Assembly: GCA_030141605.1 (NCBI GenBank)
Contig: JAQGDQ010000396.1
Location: forward strand, 1-64,000
Direction: 5' to 3'
Origin: Tubiluchus corallicola
Lineage: Eukaryota; Priapulida; Priapulimorpha; Priapulimorphida; Tubiluchidae
DNA length: 64,000 bases
Numbering within the stretch: the stretch's first letter is position 1; the number at the start of each line of letters is the position of its first letter. The notes beneath the pieces are model-generated. The model saw only the letters and a program-made list of their open reading frames with translations. It was not told where the DNA came from and ran no database searches. This document shows, one piece after another, positions 25,506 to 35,660 of this stretch. The translations under genes were made by a program, and so were the position numbers.

Positions 25506-28500
25506 AGAGAGAGTAAGTTTAATGTTGTGCTTAGACTATGAGTAGCAGGTTTTTTTTAAGTTTATTACAGTTACTTGTTCGTGGAAACCATCTAAACAAT
25601 CTCTGTTGTGTGTGGCATGTGCTATAGCAAGCAGCTACAGTTTAGAAAATAACCAACACTAATAAGTTTTTCATACATTTGTAGATGTCATGCTTTAATA
25701 ACACAGACTTGGATAATACTGTAACTCAAATGCTGAACAACATGGGTGTTACCATTTACTCTGGATATGTTCTTGCACTGTGGAACGAAGGCATCAAATC
25801 AACAGATTTAAAATCTGCCTCATTTACTTCGTCTACTAAACCTTTACGTGTCCAGTGCACCGCTTTTATTTGTTATCACAAGCGGGCAGTGGACTATGAT
25901 GCTTTTCAAGGTAGGTTCACTAGATGACATTCAGAAACATTCTAGGTTATTCCCCAGAAGATTATAGACTGAGTCGAGTTATGAAGCGAGTATAATTGAC
26001 AACTCCCATCGATGCAGAATGATTCGTCGTTGTCTCGCCCAAAAAATGAAGTGCATTATTTCATGACACCAATTCAAGTGTTCATTCTTTGCAGTTATTG
26101 ATTTTTTTTTAAATGAGTCGAACTAGCATGACATAATTCAGACATTTGTTTTTGAGCAAAATCTACTAATCTATTCATGAAATTGGCAAATTAACCACCT
26201 TTTGCTGCTAACTGTTATTTTGCTAGGAACTGTTCAGAATTTACAGCCGAATTTGGTTAATTAATTGCTAGAAATGGGTATAGACAAAATGCCTGTTTAA
26301 TTTTCATTGAGCTAGTTGTAAAGCAAAAGTCAAGACTTGCCATATTTTTGCTAGATTTATTTCTGAATTTTCAATTATCCTAAGTTGATTTTATTTGCTT
26401 TAAATAAGTTTTCTTTCCTCGTTACCCATAAAGTTAATTTAAGTAACTACTAGAAATTTTTTTACTGCATTGGCTTATATGAAATTACAAAGTAAGTATG
26501 GTGTTATTTCCATTTCTGTTTGTAAGTGCACATTATAATTAAATCAACTTTGCAGCTGTCAGTAAAGCTTGTCTTGTTTTTGACGGGAAGCTCGTGATTG
26601 ATGTGAAATTTCATACAAATGATGTCTGCATTAGAGCTGCTGGACCGTTCACCAAATATGCTCGACATTACCATAGCGACCCATGGACACATGCTAACTA
26701 TAACTCAAAAGAAGTTGGCATTCAGGTGTGCTGTTAGAACTTCTTTTTAAAAATGAACTGCATGATTTTATTTTGTAAATAACTTTTATTTCTGAGGAAC
26801 TGAGAAACACTGCAATAATTTTTTATTTAAACTTGTTAAGGGAACCTCCAATGAGTTCTAATTTTTTTTGGCTGCATTCCATTTGTTTGACAAATTTCTA
26901 TAAATGCTTTTTTCATTCTTTCCTTACATTAGTCCTATGAGATATGAAAAATATGAAAAATGAAGCTTCGGCAGTTACACGTTGAATAAAGGTCTTCGAC
27001 TGCATCAAACTTATATGCACATCGATGAGCAGTCAAACTGTAGACTATGTAAATATTTTACTTAAATATTTAAAGCTTTTTTCTGTGAAACCTCATTTAC
27101 ACATTCGAAAAAATGCCACAGTAGGGAGCGCTATTTTAATGAGTTAAAAAATTGTTGTCTGAAAGGCATTTCTTCTTAGTTTTCCGTTTTCTTTTATCTT
27201 TGAACCTGGCTTTAAGTCAGGCAGTATACCCGGTCTGCACAGGCTCAGAATGTCGGTAAAGCCCAGGGAACAAAATCATCTGTCATTACTGTCTTATTGT
27301 CTAGTTCTTTTCTGTTCAATCATAACTAAGAATCCGCTGTTATTTTTACAATTTCATATGTTGAAAAACGTAAAAACGATCGCTGTTTGTCAGAAGCATT
27401 GTCTGAACGGTATGTCGTGCAAAAGATAACTTGATAATGAGACCTTTGTAATGCAGAAGTGATCAGAAAATGAACACGAAAGCAGCCTAGCATGAAATGC
27501 CTGTGATGTCATACTAAAACTTTTACACGTTGTATTTCGTTATTAATGATTTTTCATCTATAAAATATAGTGCATTCAAGTAAGTGTGGGCAAACCTATG
27601 ATTTGAGCTTAACAATAAAATACCAAAATACAAGAACCCCAGTCTCTTCATTACCGGCGTATCGCTTCATTTTGCTCACAGCGAGTCACACATGCACAGC
27701 GTCGTTCCTAACGCGATGTCATTTCCGCTTCCGGGATTTTTCGTTTTTCGCAAGATGTCTGTGCGGCGCTAAATTTGAAGTGTTTCATTATATAACCAAA
27801 TTTTTTTGTATCAGGCTAGTCAATAGTGAATTTTGACAGCAAGTGTCCACCAGGGTATCTGTGGACCTTTAAATTACTAAGTTAACTACTGTGCTTCAGT
27901 GTTGTGGTTAGGCTGTTTGTGTACACCCTACCATTATTTACTATTACTAAATACTTTTTTCATAATTTATTTCCTGGTAATTCTCACAGTCATTACTTTT
28001 GTTTATAAATTTCACCTTTCTTACTTAACACAATTTTCAACTTAAGAAATATATTTCTAAGTGCCAATTATGTTTTCATTTTTTTGCTAATTTTTTTTTC
28101 AGCTAGCAATGGCCATGTTACCTTTATTTGATCCCACACTTCCACTGGAGACAGAACCGCCCTCCGATCAGCATACGTTAGTGCCCATGTACCGCAGTCC
28201 TTGCGTAATCAATGCCTCTCTTCCGCAGGGGTATTACTACCTACATATCAGCAAGCCGCATATTAACATAGCACTGCATGTTCAGATGGCAATGAAAAGC
28301 TATGGTCGTGTGCTTATCACCGGGTCGCTGGAAGAGGGAAACTATTTCCGACTACACCTGAACACGTACAATTCAGTGGAAACTATTACCTGCTTATCAA
28401 AACAGGTGGCTATTTTTGTAGACTTGCTCAGAAAAAAATCTGCATTAGTGATATTTTAAATAAAAGCAATAGAAAAAACATATAATTTTTGCTTCGTTTC

Positions 28501-30797
28501 TATAATGAACGGTTTTGCACTCATATCCCATGTACTAAGTACGGGATACTTACCTCTGCAGCTGTGAACTGTAAATGTGTATATCATATGTAATTTTAAG
28601 CATATACTCAATCAGACATTAATTGTTCTTTACGTTTATTTTTGTTCTTTACCAAAATTTCTACTTACACTTGTTTAATTTAATAACTGTAGCTTCGAAA
28701 ATTTTGAGGTGTGTGTTCTGCATTTATATGATACTTTGAATCTGGATGTGTCAGTAAATACGTCGGCATCTTCCAGAACACAACCAAGCACAGCCTGTAA
28801 AGCTAATTATAGATCATTCCAGGAGTTCGAATATAACATTTACCTTTTTTAAATTTCACTGTAAATAAAATAAGGGTAGTTTAAGTCAAGTCTGTCATGA
28901 TTTATGTATAAGTCTCTTGGAAGGCTTTTCATTTTAATATTTTTTATTTTTCTGAATTTTCAGCCCATAGAGGTCAGCAATCTTATCTGCTTATATGGTC
29001 TACATGAGAAATTTTTGAACAATTTAGTTTCACGATTTGACGAGGGCTTAATTAAAGACTTTTATAGGTAGGTTGACTTTACCATTAATCATGACTTGCA
29101 CTGCTTTTCTGCAGTGACTTATTTCTTATGCTAATGTGAGTTGATTTGCATGTATTTGGCTACATATGTGTAACAATTATGTGACGATTTTCAGCTTTTT
29201 CCGTGAGACATGGGCGATGGCTATTTACCATGACAGGTTTCCAGATTTTCGAGATGAAGTTCGTGAACTACTGATGACTACAGCCGTAAGCATAAATTTA
29301 TCATTTTATCATCATACTTTTTATCTTAAAGAGGGTCAATAATCTTTTCACTCTCATTTGATAAAAACGTTTTCTATCCACAAAAAAGATTTTTATGGTT
29401 AGTGGCAAGCTGCCATTCTATGGCTGTAGCAGACGACAGACATGACATTAATACATGGTAATATATAATATATAAACTACAGAGGGGGAGCCCAGAGGGG
29501 AAACTTAATACTGTAAACCACAAAATGAATGTGTTCTGGAAATGTTCACAAATATGACAAGGATGACCTTGCAGGCACATAAATTATACTAGTAATAAAG
29601 TCACTTACCAGGTGTTTAGTTTATAAAACCATAGTTAGTTGTACCAACATGGGTGTTTGTGATCAGCAAATGAAAGGCACTGCCTCTTTGTTGCTTCTTA
29701 TTTGCTCAGCAAGTGTTCCTTGAGCAATGGTTTGGTGATTAAACATCAAAGTCAATTGTTATAAATGCTGAAAGGGGTTGTCATCGTTCTGTGTGGAGAG
29801 AGTCCACCGTTAGCTTTATTTACAGTTACATAATTTAGTTACCAGCTGATAATCAACTTAACAAAGTATGTAATTTGCTAATATCAGATTGCACTTTTTT
29901 CAGGTTTGTAGTGATAAAATTATGTAAAAACACATGTTGTTGTTGTCATTATCATTGTAGTTACTATTTTTTGCCACTGCCTGGATCAAAAGCAGCTCCA
30001 ACTCGATCACTGTAACTTAGTAATAAAATTATTCGTGTTGTTATTGTTGCCATTGTCGCTGTTGTTGCTGCTGTTGTCGTTGAAGTAACTATATTTTTGT
30101 AGATTCTTAACAATATATTTTTCTGCCATTTGTGTTGTGAAGGTCCTAACCTGTATCGATAATACGATTTTGTGTAGATATAGTGGATTAGGGGTCAGTG
30201 CAGGCAACAAAATTCTACAGATTTTTTTTATTGGCAGCAGCTATAGATAACTTGCATTTTTGAATCTAGGTAACTGGGAGAACTTCACTGGATATAGCCG
30301 TTAGACGCCTAGTTGAGAATCAAGAGGTAACATTTTTTTCAATAGCGAACGTTTCTTGTTTCACTTCAGAAAGACTTGTGTGGGTTATGTTGTTAATATG
30401 ACTATTACCAGTTAGACTATTACAAGTTTAACTGTAAAGTGTTTGCCTTTTGTTACGATGCTACATGACAATTTTAGGTATATAAATATGTAAAGTTGAG
30501 CATTTGCTGAATCCCTTCTCATTACACAAAGAATGAACAGTTTCCGCAAGTCATGTACCCTATCCCTGTCACAGTGTCACTCTGTTCTTGCAGCATGTTC
30601 TTGTAAAAGTATATAATCTTGAACTCTCATGTGATAGTAACTGTGTAACTTTGCAGGACAACAAGCAACAAATTTCAGTCATGGAAGAAGAATTTGTAGC
30701 AAGCGGCATTAAGGAAGCTATTGAGACAAGACTGCTCAGCTTTATTAATTACAATGAATATCATTTACCCATGTACGTCCAACCTGGATGGTTCTAA
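12939..30797 (+). CDS. CFAP61: CFAP61, cilia- and flagella-associated protein 61 (complete, 19 coding exons)
   Basis: CFAP61 (Chlamydomonas FAP61) belongs to the calmodulin- and spoke-associated complex at the base of radial spoke 3 in motile axonemes; mammalian loss impairs sperm flagella. Nineteen exons (listed separately) join without a frame break into 1,364 codons, i.e. 1,363 aa; the human protein is about 1,237 aa. Order: an N-terminal GNAT-like domain (residues about 1-300, [18 protein letters not shown] at about 220); a Pro/Ser/Thr-rich linker (about 300-510); a conserved block starting CIQLFCIDE at about 512 and containing [13 protein letters not shown]; then a nucleotide-binding-fold C-terminal half with [14 protein letters not shown] (about 797) and [13 protein letters not shown] (about 964). 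It ends [11 protein letters not shown]. Extra length comes mostly from the linker in exon 7. All introns are GT-AG except intron 11 (GC-AG). AATAAA signals follow at 31090 and 31178. Confidence 0.97.
13765..13867 (+). CDS. CFAP61: CFAP61 exon 2
   Basis: Residues 47-81 with ERANLAVTL and FLDYP. Acceptor TTTCAG, donor GTATGG. A long (TC)n tract begins 73 bp after the donor. Confidence 0.93.
13941..14025. repeat. (TC)n microsatellite in CFAP61 intron 2
   Basis: About 85 bases of uninterrupted TC, with further TC-rich sequence on both sides. It creates artefactual Ser-Leu and Glu-Arg open frames. Confidence 0.95.
14355..14550 (+). CDS. CFAP61: CFAP61 exon 3
   Basis: Residues 82-147. Conserved [14 protein letters not shown] and a [14 protein letters not shown] helix of the GNAT-like domain. 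The donor is GTTTGT; only this site keeps the frame into exon 4. Confidence 0.9.
14551..15689 (+). other. CFAP61 intron 3
   Basis: AT-rich intron of 1,139 bp. Nothing further recognised. Confidence 0.7.
15690..15894 (+). CDS. CFAP61: CFAP61 exon 4
   Basis: Residues 147-215. A variable acidic loop followed by a conserved [10 protein letters not shown] segment. Donor GTATGA. Confidence 0.88.
16605..16737 (+). CDS. CFAP61: CFAP61 exon 5
   Basis: Residues 215-259. Carries the highly conserved [18 protein letters not shown] and [11 protein letters not shown] segments. Confidence 0.95.
17318..17500 (+). CDS. CFAP61: CFAP61 exon 6
   Basis: Residues 260-320. It completes the GNAT-like fold ([23 protein letters not shown]) and then enters a proline run (six Pro) that opens the disordered linker. 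Confidence 0.93.
17723..18949 (+). CDS. CFAP61: CFAP61 exon 7 (large; linker plus conserved core)
   Basis: Residues 321-729, in frame at both ends. The first part is low-complexity Ser/Thr-rich sequence with a decapeptide repeat. The second half is strongly conserved ([51 protein letters not shown]). The donor is GTATAC. The last part of this exon was copied into intron 8 (20316-20664). Confidence 0.95.
17939..18088 (+). repeat. Decapeptide coding repeat (TDTSHxx type) inside CFAP61 exon 7
   Basis: Five consecutive 30-bp units encode about residues 393-442. Each has a T/A-D/H-T/P/A-S core: [50 protein letters not shown]. The units have diverged, so this is an old in-frame minisatellite in the linker. 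Confidence 0.7.
19897..20082 (+). CDS. CFAP61: CFAP61 exon 8
   Basis: Residues 730-791. Motifs [19 protein letters not shown] and [11 protein letters not shown] are shared with vertebrate CFAP61. Confidence 0.95.
20187..20279. repeat. Compound (TA)n(AG)n microsatellite in CFAP61 intron 8
   Basis: About 49 bases of TA followed directly by about 44 bases of AG with one GG interruption. It borders the left end of the duplicated segment at 20316. Confidence 0.95.
20316..20664 (+). pseudogene. Duplicated tail of CFAP61 exon 7 joined to intron 7 sequence
   Basis: Near-identical copy (about nine differences in 349 bp by eye) of 18760-18869, which is exon 7 coding sequence, joined to 19122-19360 from intron 7. 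The intervening 252 bp, including the exon 7 donor, is missing. The joint falls on CAGCATT, present at both parental breakpoints (18863-18869 and 19115-19121) and once in the copy (20419-20425). The copy lies in intron 8 between TA microsatellites. It has no splice acceptor of its own, so it should be silent. Confidence 0.9.
20671..20756. repeat. (TA)n microsatellite in CFAP61 intron 8
   Basis: About 86 bases of uninterrupted AT, directly right of the duplicated exon 7 fragment. Confidence 0.95.
20899..21065 (+). CDS. CFAP61: CFAP61 exon 9
   Basis: Residues 792-847. [19 protein letters not shown] is a Rossmann-like strand-loop-helix, the start of the nucleotide-binding-fold half. Confidence 0.95.
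21352..21410 (+). repeat. tRNA-like SINE remnant in CFAP61 intron 9
   Basis: An A-box-like TATCTCAAGTGAG is followed about 35 bases later by GGGTTC and TTCGAATCC, which resembles a B box with a small internal insertion. No body or tail is clear, so this is a weak call. Confidence 0.3.
21563..21717 (+). CDS. CFAP61: CFAP61 exon 10
   Basis: Residues 847-899 with [10 protein letters not shown] and YDYLVICAG, the latter a typical strand before the dinucleotide-binding loop of FAD/NAD reductase-like folds. Confidence 0.95.
21718..23060 (+). other. CFAP61 intron 10, left part
   Basis: Intron 10 (21718-24501, 2.8 kb) is the largest CFAP61 intron. This part is AT-rich with no recognisable element. 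Confidence 0.5.
23061..24267 (+). mobile_element. Probable LTR retrotransposon remnant with one LTR (23723-24267)
   Basis: This block is richer in G+C than the surrounding intron. From 23723 to 24267 a 545-bp unit starts TGTAGTTAGG, ends GATCGTTACA (TGTA...TACA termini) and holds AATAAA at 24068-24073, as an LTR would. The preceding 660 bp would be the 3' internal region. No reverse transcriptase or integrase frame remains and no second LTR was found. Confidence 0.4.
24502..24690 (+). CDS. CFAP61: CFAP61 exon 11
   Basis: Residues 899-962. EQYQL joins the preceding Gly. A conserved [13 protein letters not shown] segment follows. The exon ends CTCAAG at a GC donor (GCAAGT); the nearby GT would bring in an immediate stop. 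Confidence 0.9.
25032..25147 (+). CDS. CFAP61: CFAP61 exon 12
   Basis: Residues 962-1000. [17 protein letters not shown] is a second Rossmann-type glycine loop, then ELGIP and a strand ending VEPP. Confidence 0.95.
25421..25514. repeat. (AG)n microsatellite in CFAP61 intron 12
   Basis: About 94 bases of GA/AG with a few interruptions. Confidence 0.95.
25685..25910 (+). CDS. CFAP61: CFAP61 exon 13
   Basis: Residues 1001-1076. Contains [17 protein letters not shown] and a VDYDAF segment conserved in the family. Confidence 0.94.
26556..26725 (+). CDS. CFAP61: CFAP61 exon 14
   Basis: Residues 1076-1132. [29 protein letters not shown] and [14 protein letters not shown] match the human protein closely. 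Confidence 0.96.
26726..28102 (+). other. CFAP61 intron 14 with a CpG-rich patch
   Basis: 1.4 kb intron. Mostly AT-rich, but 27655-27780 is dense in CpG and contains CTTCCGGG, an ETS-type site, just before CAAGATGTCTGTGCGGCGC. The patch may be a cryptic promoter or an inserted fragment. Confidence 0.4.
28103..28405 (+). CDS. CFAP61: CFAP61 exon 15
   Basis: Residues 1133-1233. [24 protein letters not shown] and a [19 protein letters not shown] block are visible. Confidence 0.96.
28964..29067 (+). CDS. CFAP61: CFAP61 exon 16
   Basis: Residues 1234-1268. [19 protein letters not shown] aligns with the family's LFGQHE-type helix. Ends in split Ser codon AG|C. Confidence 0.93.
29195..29285 (+). 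CDS. CFAP61: CFAP61 exon 17
   Basis: Residues 1268-1298. [19 protein letters not shown] is the conserved Trp-containing helix near the C-terminus. Confidence 0.93.
30270..30326 (+). CDS. CFAP61: CFAP61 exon 18
   Basis: Residues 1299-1317, only 19 codons. Kept because both splice sites (AATCTAG, GTAACA) and the frame fit exons 17 and 19; the sequence itself is weakly conserved. Confidence 0.75.
30657..30797 (+). CDS. CFAP61: CFAP61 exon 19 (last)
   Basis: Residues 1318-1363 then TAA. The [16 protein letters not shown] ending matches the family C-terminus (HYNRYHLPMY-type). Confidence 0.95.
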   Translation, partial: DNKQQISVMEEEFVASGIKEAIETRLLSFINYNEYHLPMYVQPGWF

Positions 30798-32440
30798 ATT
30801 TCCAGTAGTGACTTGTCTGTCCGCATTTGATGGAGGACAGCACACCAAATGTGAGTTCAAATGTTAAAAATCTCTATGTTTAAAGGTATTACATGATCAC
30901 ATTATAAAATTGTATTTTTTTAAGTTGTATTATAATACTTCTTTATTTTTTACACTTTGTGTATTTTCTATAAAATGTATACTATATATGCTTTATTTAA
31001 AGCTGAAATGTATAAAATATAAATAGTTATTCAATATTACATATACATCTATGCATAAATTCTAGTACATTAATATTGCTCCTGGTTTCAATAAACATGT
31101 AAAAAATATCATTGTTGATCCATTTGAATTGTGATTATACGGTACAGTTCTGTGAAAAATGTAAAAAAAAATATGTGAATAAAAATATTACTAACATTTA
31201 TTTGTTTATTGTTCATTTATACAGATTAGCATTAAATTTAGGATAAATGATTTTAAGTGTTCACACGTTAAAATCTATGTATGTAGCTACATTCATTGTT
31301 CTAATAGAGCTCCCTAAGCCTAGCAGCTATTAGCTAAAACATTTTCCTTTGTTTTATAATTTATAAATATAAATTGCATATTATATCTGTACACCCTTTT
31401 GAATCGCCAAGTTTAGATTCATTATGAACCTTGCAATAGCCTGGTTATCTTATCAGCAAGCATGAAATTCGAGTTAGCCCACAAGCAAATAGAAGCTTAT
31501 ATGCTGTAACTTTTGTAACCCTTGTTTTTCTTGTTACACTAATTGCAATATATTTGATGGCAACAGCAATGATAATAAGAAGCCTATTGACAATTTAATG
31601 ACAAGAAGTAAAAAAGTAAACTATTATTTATTATTAAACCAAATTATATTTTTTATTGGCTCAGAATATGTTTAACTTCACCGTTAAAAAAATCCCACTT
31701 TCTGGCATTTTTCTGCCCTTGTTTATATAGGCAGGACAGAGAAGGTGGCTGCACTTATACTTTTGGCACCTTGAAATCCAGAGCTGTATGTTGAATAAAG
31801 TACTAAAAATGATCGTGCATGAAAATAATTTACAATCTATGAAAAAGGATTTCATTGTGCAACAGACAGTCGAAAATTCATTGTTAATATCGGATATGTT
31901 GCATTATAATCATGTTATAGCCAACCAATACCCTGAGTTGTGGCACTCCATAACTACGTTATCTGTTTAAGTATTGTTGATGATTGGCAGATAAGTGTGA
32001 TGCTGAATGGTTTTTATGTAGTTTGGTACTTGCAATCTGAGATTCAGTACTGTATTGCAATTTAAGGCTTACGTACGTTAAAAACATATACGCATTCTTG
32101 CCACGTTTGGCCCGCTGTAGCTTATAGATGTAACCTGTGATTTTGTTACTAAATTGATTGTTGCGCAACTGTGATGATTTATGTGAATTTATGCAATAAA
32201 TACTGGGATAGTGATTCATACTAACCATCTTGGCTGGCAGGATTATACTCCAAGCTCATATCCGGTATTGAGTCTTACTGATGGTTGTGACATAAATTGT
32301 AGGCCGTGAGACCTGACAAATTTTGGAAACGGAACAAAATGTTACATAATCATATATTTTACTGTACATAATAAGAATAATTTTTGTGGTCATTGTATGA
32401 TGAATTTTGGCTAACTGGGTTAAATTACCTTAGGTCACAT
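30798..32440 (+). other. CFAP61 3' UTR and downstream intergenic DNA
   Basis: AATAAA signals at 31090-31095 and 31178-31183 mark likely transcript ends. Beyond them is AT-rich sequence with no recognised gene. Confidence 0.5.
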
Positions 32441-32449
32441 AAAGTAGAA

Positions 32450-34150
32450 AATAAGTTACGACCATTACCAGTTGCAATTAAGTGGACAAAAGGAATCAAA
32501 ATGAATTTTTGGATGTTTTATGTAGTAGACAGGTCCAAGAAATGATCTTAGAATCTAATTTAATTTTTGAAGAATCCATTGTTGATGAGGCATGTGAAAA
32601 ATTTTGTCTATATATCAGATGTGTACTAAAAATATTAGTCTAACGAAACAAAGGCTCGCTAATCGCAACCGGGCCAGAAGAAATAAATTAAATGTAAAAC
32701 CCAAGAAATCTAATAAGCCTTGGTTCAATAAGGAGTGTGCTGCCACCTATAGAGTGGTAAAAAAATTAAATAGGGAATTTTCAAAAAACCCGTATGAGAG
32801 AAATGAATTATTCATGAAACAAAAGCAGTTGAAAAAAATTCAATGGGCATCCTATCGTCAACATAGAGCAAAAATGTAAAGCATTTGAAAACTATTGAAA
32901 CGGTAAAGGCAAAAAAGCCCTGTTTGACACTGTGAATAAATTGCTATATCATGATCTGGACATTAGTTTGGCTATAAATATCTTTAATTCTACTGTTAGA
33001 CCTATCATCACTTATGGGTCTGAAATATGGGGAGCTTTTGCTTTAAATGTCTGAAAATCATTAAACAGAAATACTCTTGAAGGTGATTATGATAAGGTAA
33101 AAAGCGAGCTTGCTGTACCAAAATTTTGTAAACGTACGCTTGGTGTTCATTCTAAACTAAAGACAGTATGTTAGGGCAGAGCTCGGAACATACCCAGTAA
33201 ATATTATATATTTATGATTAAATTAATGGTGAAATTCTGGTTGCATATATTATAAATGCCTGAACATAGTTTAGTATATAATGCTTAGTTGATGTGTAAA
33301 GAATTAGATATGAATGTTAACTATACTTGGGTCAAATGCATTGGGAAAGTATTGTATAAACTTGGCTTTACCGGTGTTTGGGAGAACGGATGTACTTTCA
33401 GCAAAACTAAGCTAATTCATTCAATGGAAAAGAAATTGTGCAGTAATTATAATAGCTATTTTGTAAATCCTATCCATAATGATAGTGCTTGTCCAAATGG
33501 CTCTAATAAACTACGGACGTATAGACTGTTCAATTCTAAGTATAGACTCGAAAATCGTCTTTTCATTACTGGTGTTCCTAGACCACATAAGGAAACCTAC
33601 ACAAAATTATGTGTTAGCGCGCATATATTACAAATTGAAGCTGGTTGATATACCAAACCTAAAACATCTGTTGATATGAGAAAATGTAGTTTATGTAAGA
33701 ATGGGAGCACGGAAGATGAATTTCACTTTAGTATACAATGCAATGTTTATTGTCGAGAAAGGACTGCGTTCTTAAATCATATATCAGGTATCTCTCCAGA
33801 ATTTTTATCCACGTGTGATATTGATCAATTTATATTTTTAAACGAAAGTGGAGATGTGGAAGTTAAGAAATTGTTGATTAACTATGTACATAAAATTTCA
33901 ACAATACGTGATTCTAAATTAAGAGGTACGAATTCAGTCAGTACTGTGATATATATATGTACTTGTTTTGTTATAAATTATGGTATATTTTTTAATCAAC
34001 TACGCTTAAAAGAGCCCTGTATTTTTAGGGACGTGTTCCTGTATGCGTTGTTTATTTAAGTGTGTAATTTGTTAATTGTATTTGTGTTCATGTTTTGGAA
34101 AATAAAGCGTTTATATTATTATTATTATTTTTATTATTATTATTATTGTA
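32450..34150 (+). mobile_element. Degenerate LINE (CR1-like) copy, 3' portion with tail
   Basis: Order of remnants: endonuclease-RT linker; KPWFNKECAATYR and a Lys-rich stretch (32700-32870); a deletion removing the catalytic RT core; STVRPIITYGSEIWG with downstream CKRTLGVHSK (about 32990-33160), the post-palm region; and a C-terminal CSLCKNGSTEDEFHFSIQC block with C-x2-C...H...C spacing (33685-33750). The 3' end has AATAAA at 34101-34106 and then an (ATT)n tail to about 34147, as expected for target-primed insertion. Many stops and shifts make it inactive. Confidence 0.8.
34114..34147. repeat. (ATT)n tail of the LINE copy
   Basis: Trinucleotide run at the element's 3' end, serving as its microsatellite tail. 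Confidence 0.8.
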
Positions 34151-35100
34151 TTGTATTAATATAATTTTTAAATGACAACCGGACAAAACGTGTGAAGTGC
34201 ACGTGCAGCGCTATCATCATTCCATGTTATTAATGTTTTCAGGTGAACAAAACATATTTCATCTTATTTTTTCTTTCTTTAAAGTTTGCTTATTAAAAGA
34301 CAGCCAGCCTTGTGGAAGAGTTTGCAGCATGTAATGTTTTATCTTTTTTCAGTATTTCCGAGACGAGCCCTAAGAGTATGAAGTTATACAGGTTTAGGTA
34401 AACTGGATCCAGCGATGTTTTTGTTTGAGTACAACTTTTGTTGGCATATTTATGACGTTGTTGACGTATTTGGCGCGCACACGAAAAACAAAGTTTTGTG
34501 TATGCCAACAGTTTACATTGCCTTCGTTAAAAAATTATGGAAAAAAGTGCCGATAAAGTTTTATGTTTGATGATCACTCATGTTTTATACAAAGTTGCGA
34601 TTAGATTTTTCCTAATCTTTATGACACTACAAAATAGAAGCCGGCGATGACTTGTGTCAGCACACAGTCCACAACTTGAAATGGGATCGTTACCAATCAA
34701 ACATTAATTTTAGGACTCGCTTGCGTTCAATGGTTCATTCCATCTTTACAAATTTGTGAAACATTTAAAATTTAAATTCTAAATTGTTGAGGGGTGAGTA
34801 ACATTTATTCTTGTGTAATTGTAATTTTTATCACTGTACTCGTGCACTGGGTTGGTTCGACAGCAATTTCATTATGTTTAATAATTATTACTATTGTACT
34901 TCCCACGTTCGATGTGTGTATATTTATCATATCCTGTCGGTCCAGTGTTCAACTTGCACCTGCGTGATCAACACTCTTATGCACCGTAGCGCTTTGGCTC
35001 ACTCATGCAATAATTACTTATCGCACACCTGACTACGCACGCATAAAGTCACCGGCATACGCACAGTTAGGGCCAAACATAAAAAATCAGCTGAGCTGTT
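34151..35100. other. Intergenic DNA upstream of cyclin D
   Basis: AT-rich. No coding exon recognised; the frames at 34293-34508 (minus) and 34811-35032 look accidental. Confidence 0.4.
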
Positions 35101-35447
35101 AGACTATGTGACAATTTAAGCTTAGTAGTCGAGCGAGTAGTTTGAACGATCGTGAACTCTTTTAGCGTTACAAAGGGGGCACTGTCTTGTACATTTTTTT
35201 CTAGTAAACAACGTGGGCATAATAATTGGTCACGAGCCGTGACAGAAATAATTGCACACGGAGGATAGATAAGGAAAAACGGTACTGAAGAAAAACTGAA
35301 CTTGACACGTGTGCAGACATTTCGAAGATTTCCGTTACGATTCTCAATTCGATCGGCTGCTTAGCCTGAGATGCTTCAGCGATAAACCTTTTTTGTCTTA
35401 CAAAAATCCGTTTTCATCTGAAGAAACCTCGATTAGCGTCCATAACC
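35101..35447 (+). promoter_or_regulatory. Putative cyclin D promoter and 5' UTR
   Basis: Immediately upstream of the cyclin D ATG. Motifs seen: a TCF/LEF-type site TTACAAAG (35168-35175), an inverted CCAAT box (ATTGGT, 35225-35230), a perfect inverted repeat GTCACG-AGC-CGTGAC (35229-35243), and an E-box CACGTG (35306-35311). No TATA box at a convincing distance. Mammalian CCND1 is a known TCF/beta-catenin target, which makes the first site plausible. Use of any of these is inferred. Confidence 0.45.
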
Positions 35448-35660
35448 ATGGGCTCATCAGTAGAATTCTGGTGTTGTGAGGCCTCGAATGATGATCCGAA
35501 TAGAGCCTTGTACGATCCAATTTTATTGCACGATGATCGAATCATACAAAACTTGCTTGGTTGTGAGGACAGATATCTGCCAAATTCTGCCTATTTCAAA
35601 TGCGTTCAGAGAGAAATAACGCCGTGCATGAGAAAGACGTTAGCAATGTGGATGCTAGAG
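35448..35660 (+). CDS. CCND: Cyclin D exon 1
   Basis: Residues 1-71: FxCxE variant motif, [15 protein letters not shown], and the start of the cyclin box ending WMLE. Donor GTATGT, phase 0. Confidence 0.96.
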
